64,000 nucleotides of DNA from Pedobacter sp. N36a (GTDB taxonomy: Bacteria; Bacteroidota; Bacteroidia; Sphingobacteriales; Sphingobacteriaceae): NCBI RefSeq assembly GCF_014472395.1, contig NZ_JACSZW010000005.1, positions 248,001-312,000 of the forward strand, in the 5' to 3' direction. Every line of letters begins with the position of its first letter. Within the stretch, counting starts at the first letter, position 1. This document shows, in pieces, positions 18,162-28,600 of the stretch. A program made the position numbers and the translations under genes. The notes beneath the pieces were generated by a model. The model worked only from the letters and a program-made list of their open reading frames with translations, was not told the DNA's origin and ran no database searches.

Positions 18162-20827
18162 TATAAATGAGCTGAGGTGGTTATGGGATCTTTTGCTTTA
18201 ATGATGTCGACTATCTTTTCGTTTTCAATAATGATCATCCCTTGTCTGTCGCTGGTAATTCCAGCTGCCAGGGTGTATGGATAAGTCGGCAGCCCATCTT
18301 TCATCACCGTTGGTAAGAAAGAGAACTGCACATTCTGACAGGCTTTGCCTAAGGCTTCCCCTACTTCAATGATGTGAGTAGAAATCACAAAGAAACTATT
18401 TCTATTTGCTGCAAAAGCCTCAGTCACTGCCAGCGTCGCATCGTAGGCATCTTTTACGTTGGTTCCTTTAAACAGCTCATCAAACAACACATACAGGTCC
18501 ATGGATTCGTTCACTGCCTGTGCTACCGTTTTTGTACGCAATACTTCTGCATAAAAATGGCTATAGCCCATATCCAGATTATCTGAGACATTGATGGAAG
18601 AGAATAAACCGTCCTTCACTGAGAATTCCATTCTTTTTGCCGCAATTGGGAAACCCATATGCGCCAGGTAAACCGCAATTCCCATAGATTTCATAAAAGT
18701 GGATTTACCAGCCATGTTAGCCCCGGTTAAAAACAGCACATTACGATCAGGAGTTAAATGCAAGTTGTTACTGATCCCATTCTTCAATCCGGGATGGCGG
18801 AAACCCTCCATATTCAGCAGCATCTGTTCTGCTGGCAGCGCCTTTGCATAGACAAAGTTCTGCTCTGCTGCAACTGCAGCTACACTAACAAATACATCCA
18901 GCTCATAAATTAATTTCAGGAGATTTTCCATCTGACTGATCATCACATGCCGGATCACATAATCATTGCGGATCAGCTGCATCAAGGAAAGCTGTCCTTC
19001 TGGCGCATTTAATAGCTCCGCAAGTCTGCTGTCCTGAAAAATTTTTGACGCCATGTCCAGCTCCTTTTGATAAACTACTGACTGCGTTTTCCCTGACAAC
19101 TCCTTAAAGAAATCGCGAAAGGCCTGTAATACTTCTATCGTGACCGACTGTCCGGCTTGTAACTGCAGTAACTCTGCATTATGAAAAAGGACCTGCTTAA
19201 TTTTTTTGCTAAAGATTCCCCAGGCTACTGCTGGTAAGGCTGCTCCTGCACCGCCAGAAAGGTAATCCTCCATAGATTCTATCTGTGAACGGATGACTGG
19301 AAAAATCACACGGTGCTGCTGGAAAAAGGAAAACACGGAACTTCTTCTATTGATTTCTTCGGGAGTATTCAAGGGCCGGGCAAACATACCTTCCAGCTCC
19401 TTCTCTCCACCTCTGGTTTGCAGGTGATTAAATAAGCTGTAAATTGATTGCTGTTTAAATTTCCCATGAAGGTTTAAGTCTTCTGCTGTTTGTTTATCTG
19501 CGGTAAAACTACTTTGTGTTTTCTTTGCCTGTTTTTCATGGCTGATCAATTCCAGGATAGCTTCATTGTTAATGATGATCATTCCATGGCGGTCGTCAGT
19601 AATGCCTGCTGTGAGCGTGTAGGTATAAACGGGCTTGCCATTTTCCATCCGGGTAGGCAGGTAGCGGAAAATCATATTGCTGCATTTCTTCTGCAATACT
19701 TCACCAGCTTCCATGATATGGGTGGAGATCACAAACAGGGAATGTGGCTTTCCGGCAAAAGCTTCCATGATGGAGATGGTTCCTTCGTAGGCATCCTTTA
19801 CATTGGTACCACGAAACAGCTCATCAAATACGACAAATAAGTTTTTACCCGCACCAAGTGCTACCGCTACTTTCTTTACCCGAAGCACTTCTGCATAGAA
19901 ATGACTGGCACCCATGGCCAGATTATCCGGTAAATTGATAGTGGTATACATCCCATCGCATACAGAAAACGCCATACTTTCGGCTGCTATCGGGAAACCC
20001 AGATGTGCCAGATACATGGCGATACTCAGCGATTTCATAAAGGTCGATTTCCCACCCATATTGGCACCTGTCAAGAAAACGATATTGCTGTCTGGTGCCA
20101 TTTCCAGGGAGTTGGCTACTGGTTTATGCAGCAAGGGATGGTAAACACCCTGCAGCTGCAAGCGATTGGCATCCCTTTTTAATGCGGTTGCAAAGTGATA
20201 CCCACGTGCTTCAGCTACCCTGGCGATAGAACAGTAAACATCCAGCCGATAAATATGCTGTAGTATTTTTTCCAGCAGATCACGTTGCTGGAACCTTAAA
20301 ATATTGTCGTACTCCACGATTTTTCCTGAAGAAATTTTACCCTTCCCATGGTCTGTAAAAATAAATTCCAGGTCTCTTGAGTTTAGTAAAGCCAATACCT
20401 TGACCAGTTCTGCTCCGTAGGGATTCTCAGTTACTTTGCTTTGGATGTCCAGCATAAATACCTTCAGCCCCTGCAAGATTTCTATTAGCGCGGTGACACT
20501 ATCAGCGGCCGCTTTGAAATCGGCCATGCTAAAGCCTTGATTAGACAGCCTGCTGCGAGGATCGGTATTAGAAAGATACCTTTCTGCTTCTTCAAAACGA
20601 TTCCCCTGTAAAGGAAAGTCCAGTTTACTTTTCTGGAAATACCTCAGTACAGCCACCCGTTCGTTGATGACTTTCTCGTCTGAGAGTGGATTCCTGAACA
20701 GCTCTTCCAGCAGCGCAGCACCACCCTGGGTATAGGTTTTATTAAAAATATGATAGATCGAATCGCTCCCCGATTTGGCGAAGATATTCAGATCATCGAT
20801 CGTTTGTTTATCGGTTATAAAGCTCAT
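18161..20827 (-). CDS. tandem MutS-type ATPase (two MutS C-terminal modules in one chain)
   Basis: Protein of 888 residues made of two homologous halves, about 1-440 and 441-888. Each half has a helical lever/core-like region followed by a MutS domain V ATPase. Walker A is GANMGGKST at 254-262 and GANMAGKST at 702-710; Walker B is FVVFDE at 331-336 and YVLFDE at 779-784; an STH motif follows each. DNA-mismatch-binding domain I and the connector domain are absent. MutS ATPases normally work as dimers, so this chain could form an intramolecular pair. It is embedded in an envelope-transport operon (3 bases after a GldFG-like gene, 1-base overlap with the M16 gene), which does not suit a mismatch-repair role. 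Function unknown; the ATPase assignment is firm. Confidence 0.9.
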   Translation of the reverse strand: MSFITDKQTIDDLNIFAKSGSDSIYHIFNKTYTQGGAALLEELFRNPLSDEKVINERVAVLRYFQKSKLDFPLQGNRFEEAERYLSNTDPRSRLSNQGFSMADFKAAADSVTALIEILQGLKVFMLDIQSKVTENPYGAELVKVLALLNSRDLEFIFTDHGKGKISSGKIVEYDNILRFQQRDLLEKILQHIYRLDVYCSIARVAEARGYHFATALKRDANRLQLQGVYHPLLHKPVANSLEMAPDSNIVFLTGANMGGKSTFMKSLSIAMYLAHLGFPIAAESMAFSVCDGMYTTINLPDNLAMGASHFYAEVLRVKKVAVALGAGKNLFVVFDELFRGTNVKDAYEGTISIMEAFAGKPHSLFVISTHIMEAGEVLQKKCSNMIFRYLPTRMENGKPVYTYTLTAGITDDRHGMIIINNEAILELISHEKQAKKTQSSFTADKQTAEDLNLHGKFKQQSIYSLFNHLQTRGGEKELEGMFARPLNTPEEINRRSSVFSFFQQHRVIFPVIRSQIESMEDYLSGGAGAALPAVAWGIFSKKIKQVLFHNAELLQLQAGQSVTIEVLQAFRDFFKELSGKTQSVVYQKELDMASKIFQDSRLAELLNAPEGQLSLMQLIRNDYVIRHVMISQMENLLKLIYELDVFVSVAAVAAEQNFVYAKALPAEQMLLNMEGFRHPGLKNGISNNLHLTPDRNVLFLTGANMAGKSTFMKSMGIAVYLAHMGFPIAAKRMEFSVKDGLFSSINVSDNLDMGYSHFYAEVLRTKTVAQAVNESMDLYVLFDELFKGTNVKDAYDATLAVTEAFAANRNSFFVISTHIIEVGEALGKACQNVQFSFLPTVMKDGLPTYPYTLAAGITSDRQGMIIIENEKIVDIIKAKDPITTSAHL

Positions 20828-20829
20828 AA

Positions 20830-23100
20830 TTATTGACGTTTTCTTCGGGCAAGCAAAATCATTCCCATCAGCAGTATTGCGCCTGGAATTACCCCATAAT
20901 AAAGTATTTGTACAGTTCTCAACCCAGTCTCAGTTAGCTCCAGTTTATTGTCTTTCGCCTCTATTTTGGTCATATCTACAGGGAATTCCTCATTAGAAAA
21001 CCATTTAAAAAGATGGAGTAAAAAAACATGATTTGCTGTTCCCAGATTACCTCTGGTCAGTTCTTTAATACTCATAAAATCGGCATCTCCAGCAACCATA
21101 ATCCGCTGCTCTTTTTGGTTCAATTTTCTGGTCAGCATCATTGCGGCAGGGAAAGCTCCCCGCTGGTCACCATTCCTGGCATCAAAGGTTAAGGCCGCCG
21201 AATCCAGCACAAAAGATCCAGCTTTGATCCAGCTCTTTTTATCATCGGTTATTAATAGCGGCTGGACATTAAAGATTCCTTTGCTTTCTATACTTAATGC
21301 GGCAGCGCCTGGCATAGATACCACCGCTTTTTCCTCATATTTCTTTTTTAATGCAGGGTTCATCACTACGGCTGCTGCTCCCAAAGCTGGGGTAACCAGA
21401 CCATAAGAATAATCTCTGCTGCGCTGAACGAGTGTTCCATTCTTCATTTTTAGCCCCAGCATGTGGAAGACTGGGTTGAGTACTTCCTGTTTACCTGGTT
21501 CTCCGGTGATCAATAGGTTTCCACCAGTTGCAATATAATTTTGAAGCTTTAACAAAGCATTTGAGCTGAACTTGACTTTCGGGTCAGCAATCACCAATGC
21601 GGCGATGCCATTCGGGATCTCGTTATTTTCTATGGAAAGGCTATCCAAATCAAATCCCTGATTAATCAAAGATTCTCTTGATGTTTTATCGTTAAAAAAC
21701 AGCTTGAAATCGCGATCGCCAATCTTATCCATACTTCGCTGATAGCCATCCGTCGCGAAAACAATTTTAGGCGGCGTTTGGATCAGTCTTTTTAGTGCTG
21801 CTGCAGTTTGCGCCTCTATTGCCCAGAAATCACCATCAAAAAAAGTGCGTAGGAAAGTTGTTTTGCCTTTATACTTCAGCTGCATCACCAGATGACCGTT
21901 TTCTCCATCCAGATTTACCTGTTTACGGATGGCTTCAGGTGTCAGAAAATCTGCGGTATCCAATTCTAAAGACTTCACCCTTTCTCTAAAGGCCAAGAGG
22001 TCAAAGCTGCTGTTATAGTATACCCAGTTTAACTTAATATTCGATTTAAAGCGCATATAAGGTTCCCATATTGCATTGACAGGGATGCGATTTTCGGGAG
22101 CCCCATAGTGATACCAATCGTCCATGACGTTGATATAGGCAGTGATCTCAATGGGCTCATCCCCCATTTTCTTCAATATTTCCTGAGTAGGCTGGACAAT
22201 GGTATTGGCCTTAGTGGCCGTTGCATCGTAATAGGCAATCATGGGTTGTCGGGAGCTGATATAAGCGACTGCCAAACCTATACTCAAAATGAATACATAT
22301 CTAAATACCTGCTTGACGATAGATTTTGACACCCTCGCCATCTCCAGTCTGGCAATGGTAAATCCAATAAAAATACCGGAGATCACTATATAATAAACGA
22401 CATCCCTGCTGGTCAATAAGCCTGCCACCATTCGCTCTGCCCGACTTGGCATCGAAAGGCTGTAGGTCAGGTCACGCAGGAAATCTATCCCCTGTCCGAA
22501 CCTCCCGATATAGTTCATGAAGGCCAGTACCGCAAACGTGCCAATTGCTGCAATCACCTGATAGGTGGTTAAGCTCGACACAAAGATGCCAATAGCCGAA
22601 TAGGCACTCATTAACAGGAAAGACGCCAGCATTGCCACCCATACATGGGCATAATCAAAATGCTGGACAAATGAGGCAGCTGCAATTACAAACAGACTCA
22701 TTAAAGCCATTACTAACAGGTTATAAGCCATCATTGCCAGAAATTTACCATACACCACCTGACTGAGTTTTACAGGTGAAGAATACAGCAGTTTGACGGT
22801 TCCTGTGTTCATTTCCCGACTGATGATCCCCATCGTGATGAGTGGAGTATACAAGTATAAACTGCCCAGCATGGTCAGGAATATGCCTACAGGAATCGTG
22901 TCTGTGCCGATCTTAGTCGTGAACAGTCTTTCTGAGATTCCTGTTACAGGGATAAACTCCTGGAGATACTGTATTTCGGCGATGGACGACAAAAATGCGA
23001 GTGCCATCTGCAGAAATAAAACCAGGATCAGCAACCATGCAATCGGGGAATAAAATAGCAGACTGAGCTCTAGTCTGGCTATCTGTATAATTTTTTTCAT
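20830..23100 (-). CDS. GldFG-like fused ABC permease, copy 1
   Basis: Inner-membrane protein of 756 residues with the same plan as the 13075-15366 product: an ABC-2 permease of about six helices (residues 1 to about 270, beginning MKKIIQIARLELSLLFYSPIAWLL), a long periplasmic GldG-like/ABC_transp_aux domain (KKMGDEPIEITAYIN; FATDGYQRSMDK; VIADPKVKF), and a C-terminal helix with RRKRQ tail. It starts three bases after the ABC ATPase gene stops and ends three bases before the MutS-like gene, so ATPase and permease are almost certainly co-translated. With copy 2 it could form a heterodimeric transmembrane part served by the single ATPase. It resembles the GldA-GldF-GldG complex, but there are no other gliding genes here. 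Confidence 0.88.
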   Translation of the reverse strand: MKKIIQIARLELSLLFYSPIAWLLILVLFLQMALAFLSSIAEIQYLQEFIPVTGISERLFTTKIGTDTIPVGIFLTMLGSLYLYTPLITMGIISREMNTGTVKLLYSSPVKLSQVVYGKFLAMMAYNLLVMALMSLFVIAAASFVQHFDYAHVWVAMLASFLLMSAYSAIGIFVSSLTTYQVIAAIGTFAVLAFMNYIGRFGQGIDFLRDLTYSLSMPSRAERMVAGLLTSRDVVYYIVISGIFIGFTIARLEMARVSKSIVKQVFRYVFILSIGLAVAYISSRQPMIAYYDATATKANTIVQPTQEILKKMGDEPIEITAYINVMDDWYHYGAPENRIPVNAIWEPYMRFKSNIKLNWVYYNSSFDLLAFRERVKSLELDTADFLTPEAIRKQVNLDGENGHLVMQLKYKGKTTFLRTFFDGDFWAIEAQTAAALKRLIQTPPKIVFATDGYQRSMDKIGDRDFKLFFNDKTSRESLINQGFDLDSLSIENNEIPNGIAALVIADPKVKFSSNALLKLQNYIATGGNLLITGEPGKQEVLNPVFHMLGLKMKNGTLVQRSRDYSYGLVTPALGAAAVVMNPALKKKYEEKAVVSMPGAAALSIESKGIFNVQPLLITDDKKSWIKAGSFVLDSAALTFDARNGDQRGAFPAAMMLTRKLNQKEQRIMVAGDADFMSIKELTRGNLGTANHVFLLHLFKWFSNEEFPVDMTKIEAKDNKLELTETGLRTVQILYYGVIPGAILLMGMILLARRKRQ

Positions 23101-23103
23101 AAG

Positions 23104-24027
23104 CTATCTAGAGATTTTGGACAGTTGGGCAAAAGTTTCATCTAAAGAGTTTTTCTCCATATTGAGCTCCCGTAAGCGCCAACCTTGTTTTGCACTTTCC
23201 AGCACCACAGCTTCAGAAATACTGCGGTCGCCGTTAAAATAGATGCGCAGTAGTTTTTCCGTTAGGAATTCTACCCTGATTACACCTTCTATGGCCATCA
23301 ATGCGGTTTCTGCAGGCGCATTTTCCAGGACCACCAGCATGCTGTGCGGTGCGATATAATTATCGAAAGCTTCCATCGTATCGGCAAAGACAATCCTTCC
23401 GCTTTCTATCATGACGATGTCTTTACAGAGGTATTGTACTTCTGTGAGGATGTGGGTGGAAAGAATCACAGCACGTTCTGTAGCAATGTCCTTAATCAGT
23501 CCGCGGACTTCTAGAATCTGGTTCGGATCCAGGCCATTTGTAGGCTCATCAAACACCACTAATTTAGGATGATGAACAATCGACTGAGCGATGCCTACCC
23601 GTTGTTTATAGCCACCGGATAAATTTTTGATCAGTCTTTTGCTGATCTGGGTTAAACCGCAGCGTTCCTTCACTTCATCCAATGCGGATTTTAATTGTTT
23701 ATTTTCTATGGAGCGTAAAATCGCCGCATGCCTCAGGTATTCATCCACCGTCAGGTCCATGTACAATGGCGGAGTTTGCGGCAAAAAGCCAATTTCCTGC
23801 TTAGCCAATTCCGGCTGCTTACTCAGGTCGATGCCATTAATGATCACTTTTCCTGTGGTTGGTGTGAGTACCCCGCAAAGGATATTCATCGTAGTAGATT
23901 TACCGGCACCATTGGAGCCTAGAAGGCCAACAATCCCACTTTTTGGAATTTCGAAATTGATGTCACGTATAGCCCAGCTGGTACTATAACGGTGCGAAAG
24001 CCCGCTGATACGAACGATTGGTTCCAT
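23104..24027 (-). CDS. ABC transporter ATP-binding protein (GldA-like)
   Basis: Cytoplasmic ABC ATPase of 307 residues in the ABC-2/GldA-type group. Walker A is GSNGAGKST at about 37-45, the signature LSGGYKQR at 136-143, Walker B LVVFDE at 156-161, and the switch histidine lies in STHILTEVQ. A C-terminal domain of about 90 residues follows the nucleotide-binding domain, as is usual for drug- or Gld-type exporters. It is the first transporter gene after the SusD gene and the 32-codon ORF, directly followed by a GldFG-like permease. As the only ABC ATPase in this operon it probably powers both permease copies. Direction of transport and substrate are unknown; export is more likely for this class. 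Confidence 0.92.
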   Translation of the reverse strand: MEPIVRISGLSHRYSTSWAIRDINFEIPKSGIVGLLGSNGAGKSTTMNILCGVLTPTTGKVIINGIDLSKQPELAKQEIGFLPQTPPLYMDLTVDEYLRHAAILRSIENKQLKSALDEVKERCGLTQISKRLIKNLSGGYKQRVGIAQSIVHHPKLVVFDEPTNGLDPNQILEVRGLIKDIATERAVILSTHILTEVQYLCKDIVMIESGRIVFADTMEAFDNYIAPHSMLVVLENAPAETALMAIEGVIRVEFLTEKLLRIYFNGDRSISEAVVLESAKQGWRLRELNMEKNSLDETFAQLSKISR

Positions 24028-24051
24028 AGTTTTTTATTGGATTTGATGAGT

Positions 24052-24150
24052 TTATGTGTGTGTTTCAGCCGCCATCGTTAGACAAAGAGGTTCCTGCTCC
24101 GCAGTTTTACTGCAGGTGTTCTCCCCTATTTTACCAGGGATGACAGCCAT
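24052..24150 (-). CDS. possible 32-residue peptide with two cysteines, between SusD and ABC genes
   Basis: Short open frame starting ten bases after the SusD stop and ending 24 bases before the ABC ATPase start, on the operon strand. The predicted peptide begins MAVIPGKIGENTCS, has cysteines at residues 13 and 23 and ends AAETHT. No signal peptide or recognised leader is visible. It could be a peptide substrate or precursor for the adjacent M16 peptidase and ABC system, or chance coding in a spacer with small hairpins (gcagt-ttt-actgc lies within it). Nothing but position and frame supports it, so confidence is low. Confidence 0.3.
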   Translation of the reverse strand: MAVIPGKIGENTCSKTAEQEPLCLTMAAETHT

Positions 24151-24160
24151 ATTTTAAAAA

Positions 24161-25615
24161 TTAGTAACCCGGATTCTGTGTCAGGTTTTGGTTGGCAATA
24201 ATTTCATTTCTCGGGATCGGGTACAGTAACTGACCATCTCCATTCCAAGGCATTTTAATAGGTAATACGGAAAGGACATCATGTGCACGTCCAGTTCTTT
24301 TAAGGTCCAGAAACCGGTTCCCCCATTCTGCGAAAAGTTCTATTTTCCTTTCCTGTTGAATAGCCAGGATAACTTCTTCTTTAGAAAGTGTTGAAGGCAG
24401 ATCATCCAGACCAGCACGGTGGCGGATCACATTCAGGTCGGCAATTGCGGAAACTAATGACTGGTTTGCCAGTGTCTGTGCTTCTGCACGAATGAGGTAT
24501 TGCTCAGCTAACCTCAATACCATATAATACTCCGTCATCACACCTTCGCGATTATTATAGGTTCCTATTTTATATTTATAAGGGTAATAAACTTCCTTAC
24601 CTCCAGCGGTTTCATTCCAGGTCCAGGCTATTTTACGCTGATCCTCCTTTTCAAAATCATTTTTCAGTTCCTCTGATAAATGGAAAACCGGACGACTGTT
24701 TGGGATAGTTGCTTTGTTAGCCAATAGGGTCTGGGCTTCAGGTGTTCCTTTTCCATTAAGGGTCAGATCAGCTTGCTTCAATTGCCAAATAGCTTCCTGA
24801 CTATTGATTAGAAATACACTATTTAAATCTTCCGGTAATTTAAATAAGGTAGACTGACTGATCAGTTCGCTAGCCTCAGCTGAAGCATTCGCATAATCTC
24901 CGGTATACAAATAAATCCTGGCTAATAACGCCGTTGCTGCCCATTTAGTAGGTAAAATTCTTTCTCCGCTCGTAGCTGAATAGTTGTCTGGCAGCTGACT
25001 TTTGGCTTCCTTAAGGTCATTAATCATTTGGGCATACACCTCGGCTTTAGGTGTTCTTTTCATGTTCACCGTTTTATTAAAATCTATCGTCAGGGCCATA
25101 GGAACATCACCAAAAAAATTCAGGAGGTAGAAATAAGAAAATGCACGAACAAATTTCGCTTCAGCAGTCAGTCTTTTTCTCACATTTTCGTGCAGTTTTT
25201 CAGATACTGAAGCTTCAATCCCTTCTATCACTGCATTGGCGCCATACACAGTTTCATAAGCGGTTACCCAGAGGATCGCTGTAGTGCCATTTTCTGTCAG
25301 TACGCTATTCGTATTCAGCAAATAATAAGCACTACTGGTGGAGGAGGTGATCAGCTCGTTGGCAGACAAGCCAGCCAAAATAGTAGAGGCACCCGTAGCA
25401 TAGCCGAGCAACCCGACCGCTCCATCAGATGTTCTATTAATCATTTTGGTATATACGCCAGCCATTGCAGAATTTGCCTGCCCGTCGGTAGTAAATACCT
25501 TTTTTGTGGTGACAGAACCTGTAGGCTCTGGAATGCTAACCAGATCTTTACAAGAAATTAAAGCTGCTGTCATCAGGATTGCAGTGTATAATTTTAGATT
25601 TTTTTTCATCTTCAT
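24161..25615 (-). CDS. SusD/RagB family outer-membrane lipoprotein (locus 2)
   Basis: Lid lipoprotein of the second SusC/SusD importer, about 484 residues. The open frame extends into the SusC gene to 25642, but the start is placed at the ATG at 25615 (or 25609), giving KKNLKLYTAILMTAALISC with the lipobox ending in ALISC. The TPR-like region (RLTAEAKFVRAFSYFYLLNFFGDVP; TALLARIYLYTGDYANA) and the C-terminal block (QQERKIELFAEWGNRFLDLKRTG) are typical of the family. It follows the SusC stop by only a few bases. Unlike locus 1 there is no strong terminator after it, and transcription can continue into the ABC-MutS-M16 genes. Ligand unknown. Confidence 0.94.
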   Translation of the reverse strand: MKMKKNLKLYTAILMTAALISCKDLVSIPEPTGSVTTKKVFTTDGQANSAMAGVYTKMINRTSDGAVGLLGYATGASTILAGLSANELITSSTSSAYYLLNTNSVLTENGTTAILWVTAYETVYGANAVIEGIEASVSEKLHENVRKRLTAEAKFVRAFSYFYLLNFFGDVPMALTIDFNKTVNMKRTPKAEVYAQMINDLKEAKSQLPDNYSATSGERILPTKWAATALLARIYLYTGDYANASAEASELISQSTLFKLPEDLNSVFLINSQEAIWQLKQADLTLNGKGTPEAQTLLANKATIPNSRPVFHLSEELKNDFEKEDQRKIAWTWNETAGGKEVYYPYKYKIGTYNNREGVMTEYYMVLRLAEQYLIRAEAQTLANQSLVSAIADLNVIRHRAGLDDLPSTLSKEEVILAIQQERKIELFAEWGNRFLDLKRTGRAHDVLSVLPIKMPWNGDGQLLYPIPRNEIIANQNLTQNPGY

Positions 25616-25619
25616 AACA

Positions 25620-28600
25620 TTAAAATTGTGCAGAAATACCAATTACTACGGCTTTTGGTGGTGGAATCGCACCAAAATTTTGTGCAGAAGGATCCAAGCC
25701 TCTTCCCTTGCTCAGCACAAAAATATTTTGTGCATTGGCATACAGATTGAAGGATTTTGCCCCCATTTTTTTAGAAATCTTTTCATTGAATTGATAACCA
25801 AAAGAGAGGTTGTTCATCCTTAAAAAAGAAGCATCCTGGTATTGACCATCTGAAAGAAAGAAGTAGGTGGTATTGGCATCTACTTGCGTACTTGGTCTTG
25901 CATATAGCGCCTGGTCACCAGGATTCATCCAATAATTGCCAAATACGTCTGCAGACTGGTTATTCATGCTCCCCAATAAACTTGAGCTGTTGTAATCTGG
26001 GTTAATACCGATTTGCTGTCTATATTCAAAAAAGGCACTTACATTAAAGTTTTTGTAATTAAAAGAAGTCCCAAAGCCACCAGAAAATTTAGGCGTTAAA
26101 TCAATATTTATATAACGATCATCAATACCAGTACCTGGCGCCCCTATATTATCGACGTAAATTTTACCGTCTTTATTGTAATCTTCAAAGGTATATTTCC
26201 CTGTTTGTGGATCTATGCCTGTATAATGTAATAGGTACAAAGCATTCAGTGATCCTCCTACTTTAAGAGAATTGGCATAAGGTGATAATTCTATCCCTGG
26301 ATAACTGGATAGTATATTGGTGTTTCGACCGCCGTTAAAGTTCAAGTTCCATTTTATATCATCTGTTTTTACGGCTTCAATATCTACTGAAAATTCCCAG
26401 CCTTTATTTTCCAGTAAAGCGGGCCAATTGGCCACCACACTTTTAAAGCCGCTATAGAGTGGCGTAGGAAACTCCGTTAGCTGATTGCCTATGCGTTCGC
26501 GATAGCGGGAAATCTGAAGGTTGACCCTGTCATCCCAAAAACCTAAATTTAAGGCAACTTCCAGTTTCTTAGCCACCTGCCATCTATAGTCCGGGTTTAC
26601 GGCCAGTAAACTAACCAATGGTGTTACGCCATTGTAATCAGGGAGTGGTACAGCATCTGACTCACTGCTAGCCCACTGCGTAAGATATTTATAGTCACCA
26701 ACGGCATCACTGCCCGTCAATCCATAGCTTCCTCTTAATTTAACAAAACTTACCATCGCAGGGAGCTGGTCTTTCATCCAATTCTCTTTTGATAAGATCC
26801 ATGCTGCCCCAATAGACCCGAAATTACCAAACTGTTTTCCTGGACCAAAGCGCGATGACCCATCTCTTCTACCGTTGATATTCAGGATGTATTTATCTTT
26901 CAAATTATAACTTAATCTTCCAAATAGGGCTGCATATTTATAATAGCCTTGATTGTCATAAATCAATTTGACGGGCGCCAGCGCGATGGCTTCCAGAAAG
27001 TCATCGGTTTCATAATTCAGACCATAAATTCCTGACGTTTTTGTACCGTCCTTTTGTAAACTCGCTCCAAGCAATACACTGAACTCCCCTCCAAATAAAT
27101 TCACATTGTAATTTAACTGGGGTTCTACAATCCAGTTAGCATTATTGGTACTCCCCGAAAACGCAGTACCAGTTGGACTATTTTCCGGATCCTGACTGGA
27201 TACAGGCGTATACCAGCGGTTGGAATTATAGGTAAAGTTATAGCCTAAATTGGTAGATAAGGAAAGGTTGCTTGCCAGCTGATAACGCAGGTTCAGCCCA
27301 CCTTTAATCAGTTGCGTATTAGAGAAATAGCTGGATTCTAAGCCCCCAAAAGGAAAATAAGAACCACCACTTTCACTTCTCCCCCAGCCCCTGTAATTCA
27401 GGCTCCCATCCTCAGCGTAAATATCAGGAGCATTGGGTGCTACAGTAACCACACTAGGTGAACTGATGGTCTTTACTGCAGAATAACTATAAAGGACATT
27501 TGCACTTATTCTAAATTTTTGTTCCAGGGCGCTGTGGTTTAAATTAAAGCCCATCGAAGCGTTCTGATTGTCCCCTCCATTGGAAAGAACTTCTTCTGTC
27601 CTGCCGTAATTACCGGTCAACAGGAATTGGGTCTGCTGATCTCCGCCCGAAAGGCTAAGCGCAGCATCTGTTTTTTTACCAAAATTACCCCAAAGCTTTT
27701 TTTGCCAGTCGGTATAACGTGTAGGGTCGTAAAGCATTAAATCAGGTGCATTGGCTATGGTTGGCACAATATTATCGTTGGCAAAGGCATCTCTCCTGAG
27801 TTGTAAATATTGCTCAGTATTGAGCATGTTATAACGCTGTTTCACATAACTGAGTCCTTGGGAAGCATTTACGGACAGTGAAGTTGCACCTGGCTTTCCT
27901 TTTTTTGTGGTGATGAGAATTACCCCATTTGCTCCTCTCGAACCATATATGGCAGTTGCATCACCATCCTTCAAAACTTCTATACTTTCGATGTTACTGG
28001 TACTTAAGTTAAACAACGGACTTTGACCACCAGTTACAGAAAATCCATTCTGAACAACACCGGCTGAACCATTGCCATAACTTGACCCGGGGCTAAGTTC
28101 CGTATTACTCAATGGAACACCGTCTATGATGTACAGAGGATCAGATACGAATCTAGAATCGATGGCTTTCCTTCCCCTGATTTCGACTTTAACAGGACTA
28201 GCTGCATAACCATTGGTTTGCGTCACAATCATTCCGGGAACTCTGCCTGAAAGTGCCAGCAAAGGATTCGTGACCGGCTGTTTTTCCAGTTCTTTAGCGG
28301 TTATGGTCACAATATTTCCAGTAGAGATCCGTCGGTTGGTTTTTCCATAAGCCATGACCTGCACTTCATCTAGTTTAGAATTGCTCAATTCCAGTTTTAT
28401 CCCCAATAGATTGTCATTTATCTTCAGTTCTTTGGTGGTATAGCCCATATAAGAAATCTGCAGAATGGCACCTTCCGGAACATCCTTTAACTTAAACTGT
28501 CCCATTCCATTGGTGGTCGTACTTCGATTACTCCCCTTAATGGTGACCGTAGCTCCCGGCAGCAGGTTATTATCATTGTCTAACACAATCCCAAATACCT

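Noticed and set aside
12308..24027. Interpreting the GldFG-like genes as the gliding motility machinery
   Set aside because: No gldB, gldD, gldH-N or spr genes are present, the permease and accessory parts are fused, and there are two copies with one ATPase; similarity to GldAFG is structural only.
24052..24160. Reading the SusD-ABC spacer hairpins as a terminator
   Set aside because: Arms are only four to five bases and no T run follows on the minus strand, so they would not end transcription.
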